From the IMG/VR virus record IMGVR_UViG_3300017730_000001, positions 50,387 through 114,386 of that record: DNA of 64,000 nucleotides. The stretch is one strand, 5' to 3'. Under the pieces are notes generated by a model, which had not been told where the DNA came from, made no database searches, and saw only the letters and a list, made by a program, of their open reading frames with translations. Positions 6,896-14,863 of the stretch are shown one piece after another. Position 1 is the stretch's first letter. Every line of letters starts with the position of its first letter. Position numbers and translations under genes: made by a program. The DNA is from a virus.

Positions 6896-9273
6896 TATGC
6901 AATCTCCTTTATAAATTCGTTAGTTAGAAATCTTGATGTTGACTTGCCTTTCTGATTTCTTTTGAAAGCGGCAGTCACTCTGTTTTTGTTTGCACCAATG
7001 AACTCTTCGCCAAGTTCATCTTCGCCTGTCGTAGCAAGATTAGATGCAGTGGTCAAGAACAATTTGTTGTAACCCTTGGTGTCAACTACTACACCTGATT
7101 TTCTCATATCTCTCCACAACCCATCAACTTCTTCCCAAAAGTTTGGTATAATGTATTCACCCATTTGTTGAAAGTCTCTTTTCTTGGTGAAGACAAAGTA
7201 ACCAGTCACGGTCACATTACAAGTTTCTGATAACCACTCTAAGATGTTTTGAGTTTTCTCGAAGTCGTTTCTACCATATCTTGAATTAGTCGTGTAAAGG
7301 AAGTTCTTGTTGATGTATGGGTCAATGAAACTTCTCTCTCTCTGAGCAGACCAGTAGTAATCATCGCCTGCCTGAGCCTTATAGTCAGCAGACTCAACTT
7401 CTGATTCGTCAAAGAAGTCACTTCTGAAACTGAACCCATCGGTGATGATTGTTAGAATTGATTTCTCAATACCATACTGTCTGTTGAACTCTGGTAAGAA
7501 TTTTCTCATAGCAACTAAACATTCGTCAAGTGGTGTACCACCCAATCTGTAATTATCAGGACAGCAGTATCTTGAGAATCTTGAATCACCCCAATATGAA
7601 GTACCTGATTCCCATTCTTGAATAGAACTGAATACTGAATTGTACTCTTCGATTAGTTTCTGACCTTTCGGTGAACCAGCCCAGCAATCATGAAGTTCAT
7701 TGTGCATGTACCCAACAAGGATACAAGATAAGTAATCTAACATCTCTGAATATTTTCTATTAGATATTTCGTTAGACATAATCTCAACAAGTTTTGCCTT
7801 GCCACTTGAGTAGTCATATCTGTCTTGTCTTACAATAGAATCTGAGAAGAGATATACTCTGTAAGGAATGTTTACTTTTCTACAGAACTCTGAAAGTATA
7901 ATTGATTGTTCTAACATGTCAGCAGCTTCGTTGTGAATAGAACCAGACCAGTCAAGTAAAACATTGACACCATGGTTCTTGCCATCTGGAATGTAAGTGA
8001 CTCTTTTGAAGATATCATCTACAATCTGATACTTAGCAAGTCTATTCATATCAAGGTCACCACTAGTGCCTGTATATGCCTTTGCACTTCTATGTGCATT
8101 TTGTCTTAACTCAAACTCTTTTGCCATATGGGCAACAATCTTTTTGTTTTTGTTTTGAAGATGTTTTCTGTAATGTTTACCAAGAACTAAAGTATTACTT
8201 CTCTCGTTGACAGTTTCTTGTTTTCTCTCTTCAGTGTAGTATCTTGGGTCTTCTTTTATCAACTTGTCATAGTCAACACCAGCAAACCAACTCTGCCAAT
8301 CAGATGTAATTTGTTTGTTGTCATAAATCATTGCATCTATATCAGTACTTTTGAATCTAGTTCTCAAATCAATATTAGTTTTGATGTTTGCCTTTTCGTC
8401 AACAAAATCATCTTCATTATTATGTGCATAGTGTTCAGTGATTGACTCTCTGGCGCCATCTAATTCATCATATTTGCCATCGAACTTGCCACCCTTGGCG
8501 CCAGATTCTACAAGAGTCTCTTCAACTTTATCACCCTCTTCTTCTATGTCACCCTCTGTATTTGATTTGTATTCTTCTTCTTCACTCTCTGGTTCATCAT
8601 CTGACTCTTCACCACTCATTGGAGATGATTCAGTCTCGTCTTCTTCATCGCCATCTTCTGATTCAGGTATTTGCATCTTAGAAAGTTTTTCGTCTTCTTC
8701 ATCTCTCTCTTCATTTTCTTTAGAGTATTCGTAGATTGAATTTGCACATTCAACAACTTCTTCCCAAGTCTTACAGTCTTCTGCCATTTGCAAGAATTCT
8801 TGTTCGGTGTCATTTAGTTTGATGTTGACTCTAGAACCACACTTAGTAATAAGATTGATTTTGTCAATCAATGCAAGTTCTTGTAAGTTTCTACCCTTGA
8901 TGCCGAAGAAGTTTTTTTCCATAAGTTCATTGTATGCCTTAAAGAAAGAAGTTCTCAACCCTTGATATTTTTGTTTGATTGCCTTTTCGATTCTCACATC
9001 TTCTACAACATTAAGATAACCCTTAAGAGTTCTATTCTCAGTTAGTGTAGAGTGAAGTCCCTCGTAAGGAGTATTCAGTGCATGACCAACTTCGTGTCCC
9101 ATGAACAAGTCATATAGTTCAGGAGAAATATCATCTTTGAAAGTAGGACAAGCAAGTACCCTATTCTTAACATCAAAGTATGCAGTCGGTATTTTTTTAT
9201 GTACAATCGTAAGATTTTCTGTTGCCATTAATCTTGCGAGAGAGTCTTTTTGGTTTTTAAGTTTTTCTGTCAT
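6895..9273 (-). CDS. cobT: CobT-like VWA protein with an HExxH site
   Basis: 792 residues in three parts. Residues 1-190 carry HEVGH (60-64) followed by a helix with NVVEDVRIE, the layout of a zinc metallopeptidase fold. Residues about 190-260 are a strongly acidic Glu/Asp/Ser linker typical of CobT. The C-terminal half has a VWA domain with the MIDAS motif DWSGS near residue 441. CobT-like VWA proteins partner CobS-type AAA+ ATPases, and the CobS-like gene is downstream. The HExxH part suggests protein or complex remodelling rather than classical cobalt chelation; that is inference. A promoter -10 lies seven bases before the ATG. Confidence 0.82.
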   Translation of the reverse strand: MTEKLKNQKDSLARLMATENLTIVHKKIPTAYFDVKNRVLACPTFKDDISPELYDLFMGHEVGHALNTPYEGLHSTLTENRTLKGYLNVVEDVRIEKAIKQKYQGLRTSFFKAYNELMEKNFFGIKGRNLQELALIDKINLITKCGSRVNIKLNDTEQEFLQMAEDCKTWEEVVECANSIYEYSKENEERDEEDEKLSKMQIPESEDGDEEDETESSPMSGEESDDEPESEEEEYKSNTEGDIEEEGDKVEETLVESGAKGGKFDGKYDELDGARESITEHYAHNNEDDFVDEKANIKTNIDLRTRFKSTDIDAMIYDNKQITSDWQSWFAGVDYDKLIKEDPRYYTEERKQETVNERSNTLVLGKHYRKHLQNKNKKIVAHMAKEFELRQNAHRSAKAYTGTSGDLDMNRLAKYQIVDDIFKRVTYIPDGKNHGVNVLLDWSGSIHNEAADMLEQSIILSEFCRKVNIPYRVYLFSDSIVRQDRYDYSSGKAKLVEIMSNEISNRKYSEMLDYLSCILVGYMHNELHDCWAGSPKGQKLIEEYNSVFSSIQEWESGTSYWGDSRFSRYCCPDNYRLGGTPLDECLVAMRKFLPEFNRQYGIEKSILTIITDGFSFRSDFFDESEVESADYKAQAGDDYYWSAQRERSFIDPYINKNFLYTTNSRYGRNDFEKTQNILEWLSETCNVTVTGYFVFTKKRDFQQMGEYIIPNFWEEVDGLWRDMRKSGVVVDTKGYNKLFLTTASNLATTGEDELGEEFIGANKNRVTAAFKRNQKGKSTSRFLTNEFIKEIA

Positions 9274-9279
9274 GTTTAT

Positions 9280-9309
9280 ATCCTACTAAAAAGTGAAGGT
9301 CATTGTCAA
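9280..9309 (-). promoter_or_regulatory. early sigma70-type promoter (copy 2)
   Basis: TTGACA, 18-base spacer, TAGGAT on the minus strand. The -10 ends seven bases before the ATG at 9273, so the message would have almost no leader. The same bases (TAGGA) could serve as Shine-Dalgarno in a transcript coming from the promoter at 9528-9557. Confidence 0.7.
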
Positions 9310-9312
9310 CCC

Positions 9313-9501
9313 CTACAGGTTGTCTACTGTTGATTCGATACTGTTTACGATTGATTCGATTGAACCCACATCACTTTCAAGTGAACTGACTTTGGAATCT
9401 ATACTGTCTATTAAAGATTCTAATTGATTGAGCTTGCTCTCAAGATTGTCTCCAATCTCTATGAGTTTATTCATTATTTGTGTTTCTGTTGGATGTCCCA
9501 T
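9313..9501 (-). CDS. 62-residue coiled-coil protein
   Basis: The sequence is a run of heptads (LESLIDSIDSKVSSLESDVG, then IESIVNSIESTVDNL), so it should form a parallel coiled-coil bundle. Shine-Dalgarno GGAGAAG and its own early promoter precede it. No membrane segment and no known function; it is the first gene of the early unit leading into the CobT/CobS genes. Confidence 0.7.
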   Translation of the reverse strand: MGHPTETQIMNKLIEIGDNLESKLNQLESLIDSIDSKVSSLESDVGSIESIVNSIESTVDNL

Positions 9502-9527
9502 TTCTTCTCCTTTTTTGATTCAGGAGT

Positions 9528-9557
9528 ATGGTAACAAAAAGTTAGGGTCGCTGTCAA
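9528..9557 (-). promoter_or_regulatory. early sigma70-type promoter (copy 3)
   Basis: TTGACA, 18-base spacer GCGACCCTAACTTTTTGT, TACCAT on the minus strand, with a predicted leader of about 20 bases before the ATG at 9501. It lies immediately after the 2OG oxygenase gene. Confidence 0.7.
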
Positions 9558-9560
9558 CCC

Positions 9561-10196
9561 CTAGGTATTTCGAATATTGTCTTCGTTTAGATTTAGGTCA
9601 TCGACTGGATATAAAGGCATGGTTCTATCGATGTCTGTGGTGAACCACATTGCGACTGTATGTCGTGGGTGTCTTCTAACTTTCTCAACACCATGTGGAA
9701 TGTAGATGCCTTGAAATAAAAGGCCTGAACCTGTTTCTGGTTCGTATACTTCTCCGTCTGGTATATAAGTTCTACCACCCTTAAAATTATCATTGAGATA
9801 AAGAATACAAGTCCATTCTCTAGCAGGTTTCTCTTCGTGTGTTCCGGCGTTCATCTGTTGATTTGAATATGTATCTAAATGTGGTGCTTGAACTCCGCCT
9901 ATTGGCCATTCATTAATACCCACCATTTCAGGAAATACAACTTGGTCTGATATCTTTCTTATTTCGCCTATGAGATTGACCATGACTTCGGCAATCCATT
10001 TTCTTATTAAATTATTCTGAATATGCATAAGTCTGATACCTGTGTAATCAGACCCATCACCAATTGCTGTTAAGTGTCTATGACTCTTGTGAAACTCTAT
10101 CATCTGTTGACACTGTTCCTGTGTCATTAGATTCTGAATCATCTTTGGTGGATTGCATTTCTTGGAAGTATCTTGCGAGTGCAATTCTTCTTTCAT
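9561..10196 (-). CDS. 2OG-Fe(II) oxygenase, prolyl-4-hydroxylase type
   Basis: 211 residues as drawn. Iron ligands of the family are visible: H106-L-D108 (APHLDTY) and H168 (YIPHGV), with Arg 175 or 178 (RRHPRH) as 2OG-binding candidate; the strand order CILYLNDNFKGGRTYIP fits the double-stranded beta-helix. Such enzymes hydroxylate protein side chains or nucleobases; the substrate here is unknown. The start overlaps the deformylase gene by over 100 bases; internal ATGs at residues 19 and 24 would shorten this but not remove it. One of five such enzymes in the window. Confidence 0.85.
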   Translation of the reverse strand: MKEELHSQDTSKKCNPPKMIQNLMTQEQCQQMIEFHKSHRHLTAIGDGSDYTGIRLMHIQNNLIRKWIAEVMVNLIGEIRKISDQVVFPEMVGINEWPIGGVQAPHLDTYSNQQMNAGTHEEKPAREWTCILYLNDNFKGGRTYIPDGEVYEPETGSGLLFQGIYIPHGVEKVRRHPRHTVAMWFTTDIDRTMPLYPVDDLNLNEDNIRNT

Positions 10197-10713
10197 ACTC
10201 TAACCTCTTCTTTCTTTCTTTTACTCTTGCCTTTTGAGCTCGTTCAAGTTTTAATCTAGATGCTCTCTGTAAAAATAGTATACCGTTCAAGTGGTCAATT
10301 TCGTGTTGAACACATCTTGCACCTATGCCTTCTAGTACAGCACTTTTCTCTTCACCTGTTTCATCTTGATATGTAAATTCGATTGTCTTTGACCTTTTAA
10401 TCATTAAGAATAAATCTGGAAAGGATAGACAACCCTCTTTCATTAAGTCCGTGTCTTGAGATACTCTAGTCAACTTAGGGTTGAAATAAGGAAGAACTTT
10501 AGACTCTTCGTCACCCTCGTGCATAGTTCTCATAACAAACAATCTATACGGTAAACCAACTTGATTTGCCGATAGACCTAAACCACCAAACTTCTCCATT
10601 GCTTCTGCCAAGTTCTTGGTAATTTCTGCTGGGTCTTCTGGTGGATTTTCAAAGTCAAACTCCGGAGGTGGAGTTCTTAATACTTGTGATGCTTCTTCTA
10701 TTAATTGATACAT
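10078..10713 (-). CDS. def: peptide deformylase
   Basis: 211 residues. The three catalytic motifs are present: GLSANQVG (46-53), EGCLSFP (93-99) and QHEIDHLNG (136-144). The Cys and two His bind the metal and the Glu is catalytic. The enzyme removes formyl groups from new proteins, and phage versions are common in marine T4-like viruses. A basic C-terminal extension (RASRLKLERAQKARVKERKK) and a Ser/Asp tail exceed the usual phage length of about 130-150 residues; the tail overlaps the next gene. A late-type box lies five bases before the ATG, inside the end of gp46. Confidence 0.9.
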   Translation of the reverse strand: MYQLIEEASQVLRTPPPEFDFENPPEDPAEITKNLAEAMEKFGGLGLSANQVGLPYRLFVMRTMHEGDEESKVLPYFNPKLTRVSQDTDLMKEGCLSFPDLFLMIKRSKTIEFTYQDETGEEKSAVLEGIGARCVQHEIDHLNGILFLQRASRLKLERAQKARVKERKKRLEYERRIALARYFQEMQSTKDDSESNDTGTVSTDDRVSQES

Positions 10714-10718
10714 AGTTT

Positions 10719-10726
10719 TATTTATG
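10719..10726 (-). promoter_or_regulatory. late promoter CATAAATA, leaderless spacing
   Basis: CATAAATA, then AAACT, then the ATG of the deformylase gene. The box overlaps the stop codon of gp46. There is no Shine-Dalgarno in the gap, so leaderless initiation is predicted if the box is used. Confidence 0.6.
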
Positions 10727-12440
10727 AAATTGCGATACGGCTGAAGTTCTTGTGTTTCTCAAATCGAACCACTTCTTCAAACTTATCATATAGTTGGTCT
10801 CCTTTATGGGAGATAATAAATGCATTTGTCTTCTCATTCAGTGAGTTCAGTAATTTCAAGAAATCATCTGTACCCTGGGAATCTAAAGAAGAATCAAACA
10901 CCTCGTCTAGTATAAGTATGTTGGTGTTTACTGAGTTTTTAATTCTTGCGACTGCTCTCCATGTGAACAACAACGAAAGGTCAATTCTCATCTTCTCTCC
11001 TTGTGAGAAGTTATCATACTTAAACACATCTCTAAATCTGGACTTGATTGTTTCTTCGAATGATTCATTCAATTCAAATCCAACATAGAATTCTAAATTT
11101 GCAAGATACTTGTTAATCATCTTGTTCATTACTGGTACATACTGTTTGATGATTCTTTGTCTTACACCTTGGTCTCTCAATAGAGTTGTTGCAAGGTCAA
11201 AGTAATGTTGTCTATCTGTTAGACTTTCTTTCTTAGTATGTAGTTTATCTAAATCATCTTCAGCACTTGTAAGTCTATCACTTACGCCAGAGTCAGCATT
11301 AATCTCACTTTGTAAATCCTTTACTTCGCCATTGAGTTTTTCTATGTACTTCTGATTAGATAAAACTTCTGTTTGATGTAATCCAATCTTTCTTTGAATC
11401 TCTTCTATTTCTCCGATGACTGTTTGTATTTCCGCCATTCTATTTCTGGATGCTTCAATGGTTTCTCCAATTGAAAGAACTGCCGTCTTGAGCTCTGCAA
11501 CCTTATCTGATTTTTCTTTAATGCATTTCGTCTTGTGGTCTTCATCTAATCCTTGTTTACATACTGGACAATCATCGTTGTTTTGATAGAACTCAATTTC
11601 TTTAAGTGCCTTTTTCTGAGAATCTTCAAGTCTCTTCTCTACATCTAAAGCTTGTTTGAGTCTATCTCCTTGTGGGTCTCTATCTGATATGGACTTCTGT
11701 TTATCTTTTACTTCGCCTTGTTTTACACCAATACTTTTCATAACAGAATTTATGTTATTCTGAGTTTCTTGTATTGTATTTTCATACTTCGCAATCTTCT
11801 TGTCACGATTCTTTTGTAGTAGACTCATCTGTTCATTAAGACCACTAATTCTTTCTTCTAGTAATTCTGTTTCGTGTTTAGTTTCTCTGACATCTATATT
11901 GTGTTGGGTGACTTTCTTCTTAAGTATATCTTGCATGGTAGAGAAGATACTAATGTCTAGTAAGTCTTCTACTAGTCTTCTTCTCTCTACTGACTTCAAC
12001 TGCATAAAAGGAGTAAAGTTAGCAGAACCCAATACTGCAACTTGAGTAAATGAACGAAAGGACATCTTTAGAATGTTCTTCTCTAAGTGTTCTTGATAAT
12101 CTCTAACTGTTGCATCTTGATTGAGCATTGTACCATTGACATATAACTCAAACTTATTTGGTTTAGCACCTCTTATAACTTTGTATGATTTTCTACCAAC
12201 TGTAAATTCTATCTCTACTAATAAGTCTTTCTGATTAATAGAGTTTACTAATAGGTCTTTTTTTAGATTACGAAATCCTTTTCCATATAGAACAAAACAT
12301 AATGCATCTAATAAGGTAGATTTACCTGCACCATTGTCTCCAACAATTAATGTTGTTTGCGACCTGTCTAGGTCAAAGTTTGTAAATGTGTTTCCAGACG
12401 ATAACAAATTCTTGTATCGTATCTTAGTAAAATTAATCAT
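10722..12440 (-). CDS. 46: recombination endonuclease subunit gp46 (Rad50/SbcC-like)
   Basis: 572 residues. Walker A VGDNGAGKST lies at about 33-42. Two long coiled-coil arms flank a zinc hook CPVCKQG near residue 290. The C-terminal ATPase half has the signature FSQGEKMRIDLSLLFTWRA and Walker B LILDEVFDSSLD. With gp47 it forms the nuclease complex that degrades host DNA and makes 3' ends for recombination-dependent replication. The ATG overlaps gp47 by four bases. Confidence 0.95.
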   Translation of the reverse strand: MINFTKIRYKNLLSSGNTFTNFDLDRSQTTLIVGDNGAGKSTLLDALCFVLYGKGFRNLKKDLLVNSINQKDLLVEIEFTVGRKSYKVIRGAKPNKFELYVNGTMLNQDATVRDYQEHLEKNILKMSFRSFTQVAVLGSANFTPFMQLKSVERRRLVEDLLDISIFSTMQDILKKKVTQHNIDVRETKHETELLEERISGLNEQMSLLQKNRDKKIAKYENTIQETQNNINSVMKSIGVKQGEVKDKQKSISDRDPQGDRLKQALDVEKRLEDSQKKALKEIEFYQNNDDCPVCKQGLDEDHKTKCIKEKSDKVAELKTAVLSIGETIEASRNRMAEIQTVIGEIEEIQRKIGLHQTEVLSNQKYIEKLNGEVKDLQSEINADSGVSDRLTSAEDDLDKLHTKKESLTDRQHYFDLATTLLRDQGVRQRIIKQYVPVMNKMINKYLANLEFYVGFELNESFEETIKSRFRDVFKYDNFSQGEKMRIDLSLLFTWRAVARIKNSVNTNILILDEVFDSSLDSQGTDDFLKLLNSLNEKTNAFIISHKGDQLYDKFEEVVRFEKHKNFSRIAIS

Positions 12441-13504
12441 AGATAGTTATGTTCTTCAAGTGCTTCATTATACAACGAAGTCATTAATTCGAGAAGTGGT
12501 TTTTTCTGACCTTGTATCTCAAGACCGTCTACATACTTCTCTAATATTGTAAGAGTGTCTTCTACACCCTCAATATCATCATCGTCCATTAAGTCCATAT
12601 GTTTGTGGTCATCTACAACTACAACATGCAAAGGATTAGCAGAATGTAATTTATCGACCATCGAATCGAACCAGTATGGATTGTCTTTGTTTACTACGAT
12701 AACTTTACAGAATTTACCTGTGTACTTTGAATAATCTTTATTACTGATTGTTTCAAATGTCTCTTTACTATCATCGTAAAATACTTTCTCGAACATCGTC
12801 AAAGGATTGTGTATTGGTTCCATCTCTCTAGTTTCAGTATCAAAGATATGGAAGTATTTGTTATCTCCATAATCTGACCATGTGAATTCCATTTGAGAAC
12901 CTAGATACTTGATGTTCTTAACTTCAGACTTTTGATGAAAGTGACCACTATAAACTTTATCAAATCGTTTTAGATATGTGTGGTCTAGACCATGTTGACA
13001 TGTCATGCCTGGCATCATCAATGCACCTTCAATTTCAAAGTGACCCATACATGTATCTGCATTTGCACTGAGTAGAAAATCTATACTATCGGCATAGTTC
13101 TCATTATTAATCCAAGGAACAAGTGCGAGATTAACTCCGTCAAATTCTTTTACAATGGGATGATGTATGATATTAATCGAATCACTTTCGAATAGTAATA
13201 ACTCTGGTGCATTTACTTCATTCGTATTCTTATAGTAGACATCATGATTACCCAATATCAAATCCATAGAGATGCCTCTCTCTAACATTGGATTGATGAA
13301 GTGGTCTCTATTTGCTTTTAGAGAGGCGAAGTTTACAAACTTTCTTCTGTCGAAGTAATCGCCCAAGTGTAATATGTGTTTGATGTCGTGTTCATCTAAG
13401 TATGGGAAGAATACTTCCTCATAGAATCTGCCTTGATATTTGGACATCTCCAACATATCGCCACGAACACCAGCATGTGTGTCGTTAAGAATCGCTATTT
13501 TCAT
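12437..13504 (-). CDS. 47: recombination endonuclease subunit gp47 (Mre11/SbcD-like)
   Basis: 355 residues with the calcineurin-type phosphoesterase motifs in order: NDTHAG (7-12), LGDYFDRR, LGNHDVYY, GHFEIEG and YSGHFHQK, which coordinate two metal ions. It is the nuclease partner of gp46. It overlaps gp55 upstream and gp46 downstream by four bases each, so 55-47-46 is one coupled operon as in related marine phages. Confidence 0.95.
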   Translation of the reverse strand: MKIAILNDTHAGVRGDMLEMSKYQGRFYEEVFFPYLDEHDIKHILHLGDYFDRRKFVNFASLKANRDHFINPMLERGISMDLILGNHDVYYKNTNEVNAPELLLFESDSINIIHHPIVKEFDGVNLALVPWINNENYADSIDFLLSANADTCMGHFEIEGALMMPGMTCQHGLDHTYLKRFDKVYSGHFHQKSEVKNIKYLGSQMEFTWSDYGDNKYFHIFDTETREMEPIHNPLTMFEKVFYDDSKETFETISNKDYSKYTGKFCKVIVVNKDNPYWFDSMVDKLHSANPLHVVVVDDHKHMDLMDDDDIEGVEDTLTILEKYVDGLEIQGQKKPLLELMTSLYNEALEEHNYL

Positions 13505-14043
13505 TCAGTAAATTTATCCAGACCTTTTTCTTTCTTTGTTTTTTCTCTTTTGGTTTTTCGTGGTTGATACTCAACATGATTCATGTTGTCTTGCATCCAC
13601 TCTACATTGGTATTGACCATTCCAGTTGTATCGCCGTCTATGGAATCCAGTGTTTCTTGTGTTATGTCTGATATGACTTGTTGCTTAATGTAAACTTGTT
13701 TCTTTTCTTTCTGTATCCTTCTTAAGAAAGCGTAGTAGCAAATTTGCGTTATATAAGCAAAAGCATTGTTTGATTTTTCTACATTGAAGTTTTTGATATA
13801 CTGTATGCAATTTTCTATGCCATCGCATATCATTTCATCTCTGTAGGTGTAGTTTATGAAATTTGGTCTAGTAGATAGTCGAGTAGCAATCTTATAGATA
13901 CACTCTCCTATGTAGTTTGACATTTGTGGAGGGGTTCTACCCTCTTCTTCGGCGAGTTTTACACTTGCGTTGAACTCGGCGACAGCTGCTGTGAACTCTT
14001 TGTTGTTGACATAGTGTTCTTGTTGTTTTGCGTTTTTTGCCAT
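13501..14043 (-). CDS. 55: late transcription sigma factor gp55
   Basis: 180 residues, close to T4 gp55 (185). The sigma region-2-like part is visible: CIYKIATRLSTRPNFINYTY, then RDEMICDGIENCIQYIKNFN and NAFAYITQICYYAFLRRIQK. gp55 directs host RNA polymerase to TATAAATA promoters, which occur throughout this window. In T4 it needs the gp45 clamp and gp33 for full activity. The gene has a TATAAT element nine bases before its ATG. Confidence 0.93.
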   Translation of the reverse strand: MAKNAKQQEHYVNNKEFTAAVAEFNASVKLAEEEGRTPPQMSNYIGECIYKIATRLSTRPNFINYTYRDEMICDGIENCIQYIKNFNVEKSNNAFAYITQICYYAFLRRIQKEKKQVYIKQQVISDITQETLDSIDGDTTGMVNTNVEWMQDNMNHVEYQPRKTKREKTKKEKGLDKFTE

Positions 14044-14052
14044 GATGTACTT

Positions 14053-14115
14053 ATTATACTAGGTTAGTTGTTGTAAGGATAGTGGTTTTTTAAGTTAATT
14101 AATTTTAAATTAATT
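14053..14115 (-). promoter_or_regulatory. candidate gp55 promoter with upstream inverted repeat
   Basis: A TATAAT hexamer (14053-14058) sits nine bases before the gp55 ATG with no clear -35. About 40 bases further upstream is a perfect inverted repeat with 9-base arms AATTAATTT / AAATTAATT and one base between (14097-14115). This could be a regulator site or an AT-rich upstream element. The rest of the gap to 14158 shows nothing else. Confidence 0.4.
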
Positions 14116-14158
14116 TCAAAACCCCCTTGTGGGAATCAGGAATAGTATGTTAAGATAA

Positions 14159-14335
14159 CTATGTCGCCAGGGTCAGGATCCATATAAGAAGTAATCCTGG
14201 TATAACAGTAAAGATACTCCCTACCAATATTGCAATTATCAATACATTTAGATAGGTTACAGCAAACTCGTCTTCCTCTTTTCCTAATCCTAGTAAAAGT
14301 TTAAGAGTTGTTCTAAAATACGATACTATTGACAT
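14159..14335 (-). CDS. 58-residue membrane protein
   Basis: ATG 14335 to TAG 14159. The product has a basic amphipathic start (MSIVSYFRTTLKLLLGLGKE) and a long hydrophobic half (LNVLIIAILVGSIFTVIPGL followed by LLIWIL), one or two membrane segments. It overlaps the upstream 68-residue gene by 23 bases. Last of four small membrane genes between the 155-residue gene and gp55; function unknown. Confidence 0.65.
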   Translation of the reverse strand: MSIVSYFRTTLKLLLGLGKEEDEFAVTYLNVLIIAILVGSIFTVIPGLLLIWILTLAT

Positions 14336-14519
14336 AAAACATAACTAACATCATTCCAAATACGACTATCTGTATGACGGCGGGTATGACTACGAAAAGT
14401 TTCATAGCATCAAAATCCCCTTTCATAAAGAAATCATCTTCGTGCCACTTCTGAACTTCTTCAGGAGTTGCATCTCTATTTTTATTTAGTGCGAGTGGAA
14501 GTTGGTGTTGATAACTCAT
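14313..14519 (-). CDS. 68-residue membrane protein
   Basis: The N-terminal half is soluble (MSYQHQLPLALNKNRDATPE, then EVQKWHEDDFFMKGDFDAMK), and residues 41-68 form a membrane segment (LFVVIPAVIQIVVFGMMLVM). The ATG overlaps the TGA of the 32-residue gene (ATGA). It is the largest of the small membrane-gene cluster. Confidence 0.7.
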   Translation of the reverse strand: MSYQHQLPLALNKNRDATPEEVQKWHEDDFFMKGDFDAMKLFVVIPAVIQIVVFGMMLVMFYVNSIVF

Positions 14520-14614
14520 TGTGGTACTAGTGATACGATTGATATAATAAAGACGAACAGAAGTGTTGCCACCTCTGTTGCGTCCTTAAGTTTTTCTGTG
14601 GTTCTCTTTGACAT
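14516..14614 (-). CDS. 32-residue membrane peptide
   Basis: ATG 14614 to TGA 14516, coupled by ATGA to the next gene. The peptide MSKRTTEKLKDATEVATLLF has a polar N-terminus and is followed by a hydrophobic helix VFIISIVSLV. Its position, overlap and architecture match its neighbours in the cluster. Confidence 0.55.
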   Translation of the reverse strand: MSKRTTEKLKDATEVATLLFVFIISIVSLVPQ

Positions 14615-14616
14615 TC

Positions 14617-14778
14617 TTACACGATGCCTTTCGACATGAATATAATAATCCAAGGTAATAAAACAGGAAGAGTCAATAGTGTCATAAACTCAATTGCTTC
14701 TATGATGCTGGGTAGCACTTCTTTCAGGTCTTCGAATCGTCCCACCATGCTCTTCGCAATTCTAATTGCAGTTGACAT
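14617..14778 (-). CDS. 53-residue membrane protein
   Basis: ATG 14778 to TAA 14617, with Shine-Dalgarno GGAG 8 bases upstream (CTGGAGAAACCATG). It has an amphipathic N-terminal half (MSTAIRIAKSMVGRFEDLKE) and a membrane segment (FMTLLTLPVLLPWIIIFM). First gene of the four-gene membrane cluster, with a late-type box upstream at 14844-14851. Function unknown. Confidence 0.65.
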   Translation of the reverse strand: MSTAIRIAKSMVGRFEDLKEVLPSIIEAIEFMTLLTLPVLLPWIIIFMSKGIV

Positions 14779-14843
14779 GGTTTCTCCAGTTTAATAATAT
14801 TAATAATAATGATAAATGCATATAACTACTCGTTATACGCACT

Positions 14844-14851
14844 TATTTAGT
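14844..14851 (-). promoter_or_regulatory. late promoter variant ACTAAATA
   Basis: A late-type box in the gap between the 155-residue gene and the small membrane cluster, with a 65-base AT-rich leader that contains the Shine-Dalgarno CTGGAG. Confidence 0.5.
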
Positions 14852-14863
14852 TAAATTGAAAAC

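Noticed and set aside
8438-8734. Plus-strand Ser/Pro-rich frame
   Set aside because: It is the antisense of the acidic linker of the CobT-like gene; all supported genes are on the minus strand and no ribosome site is seen.
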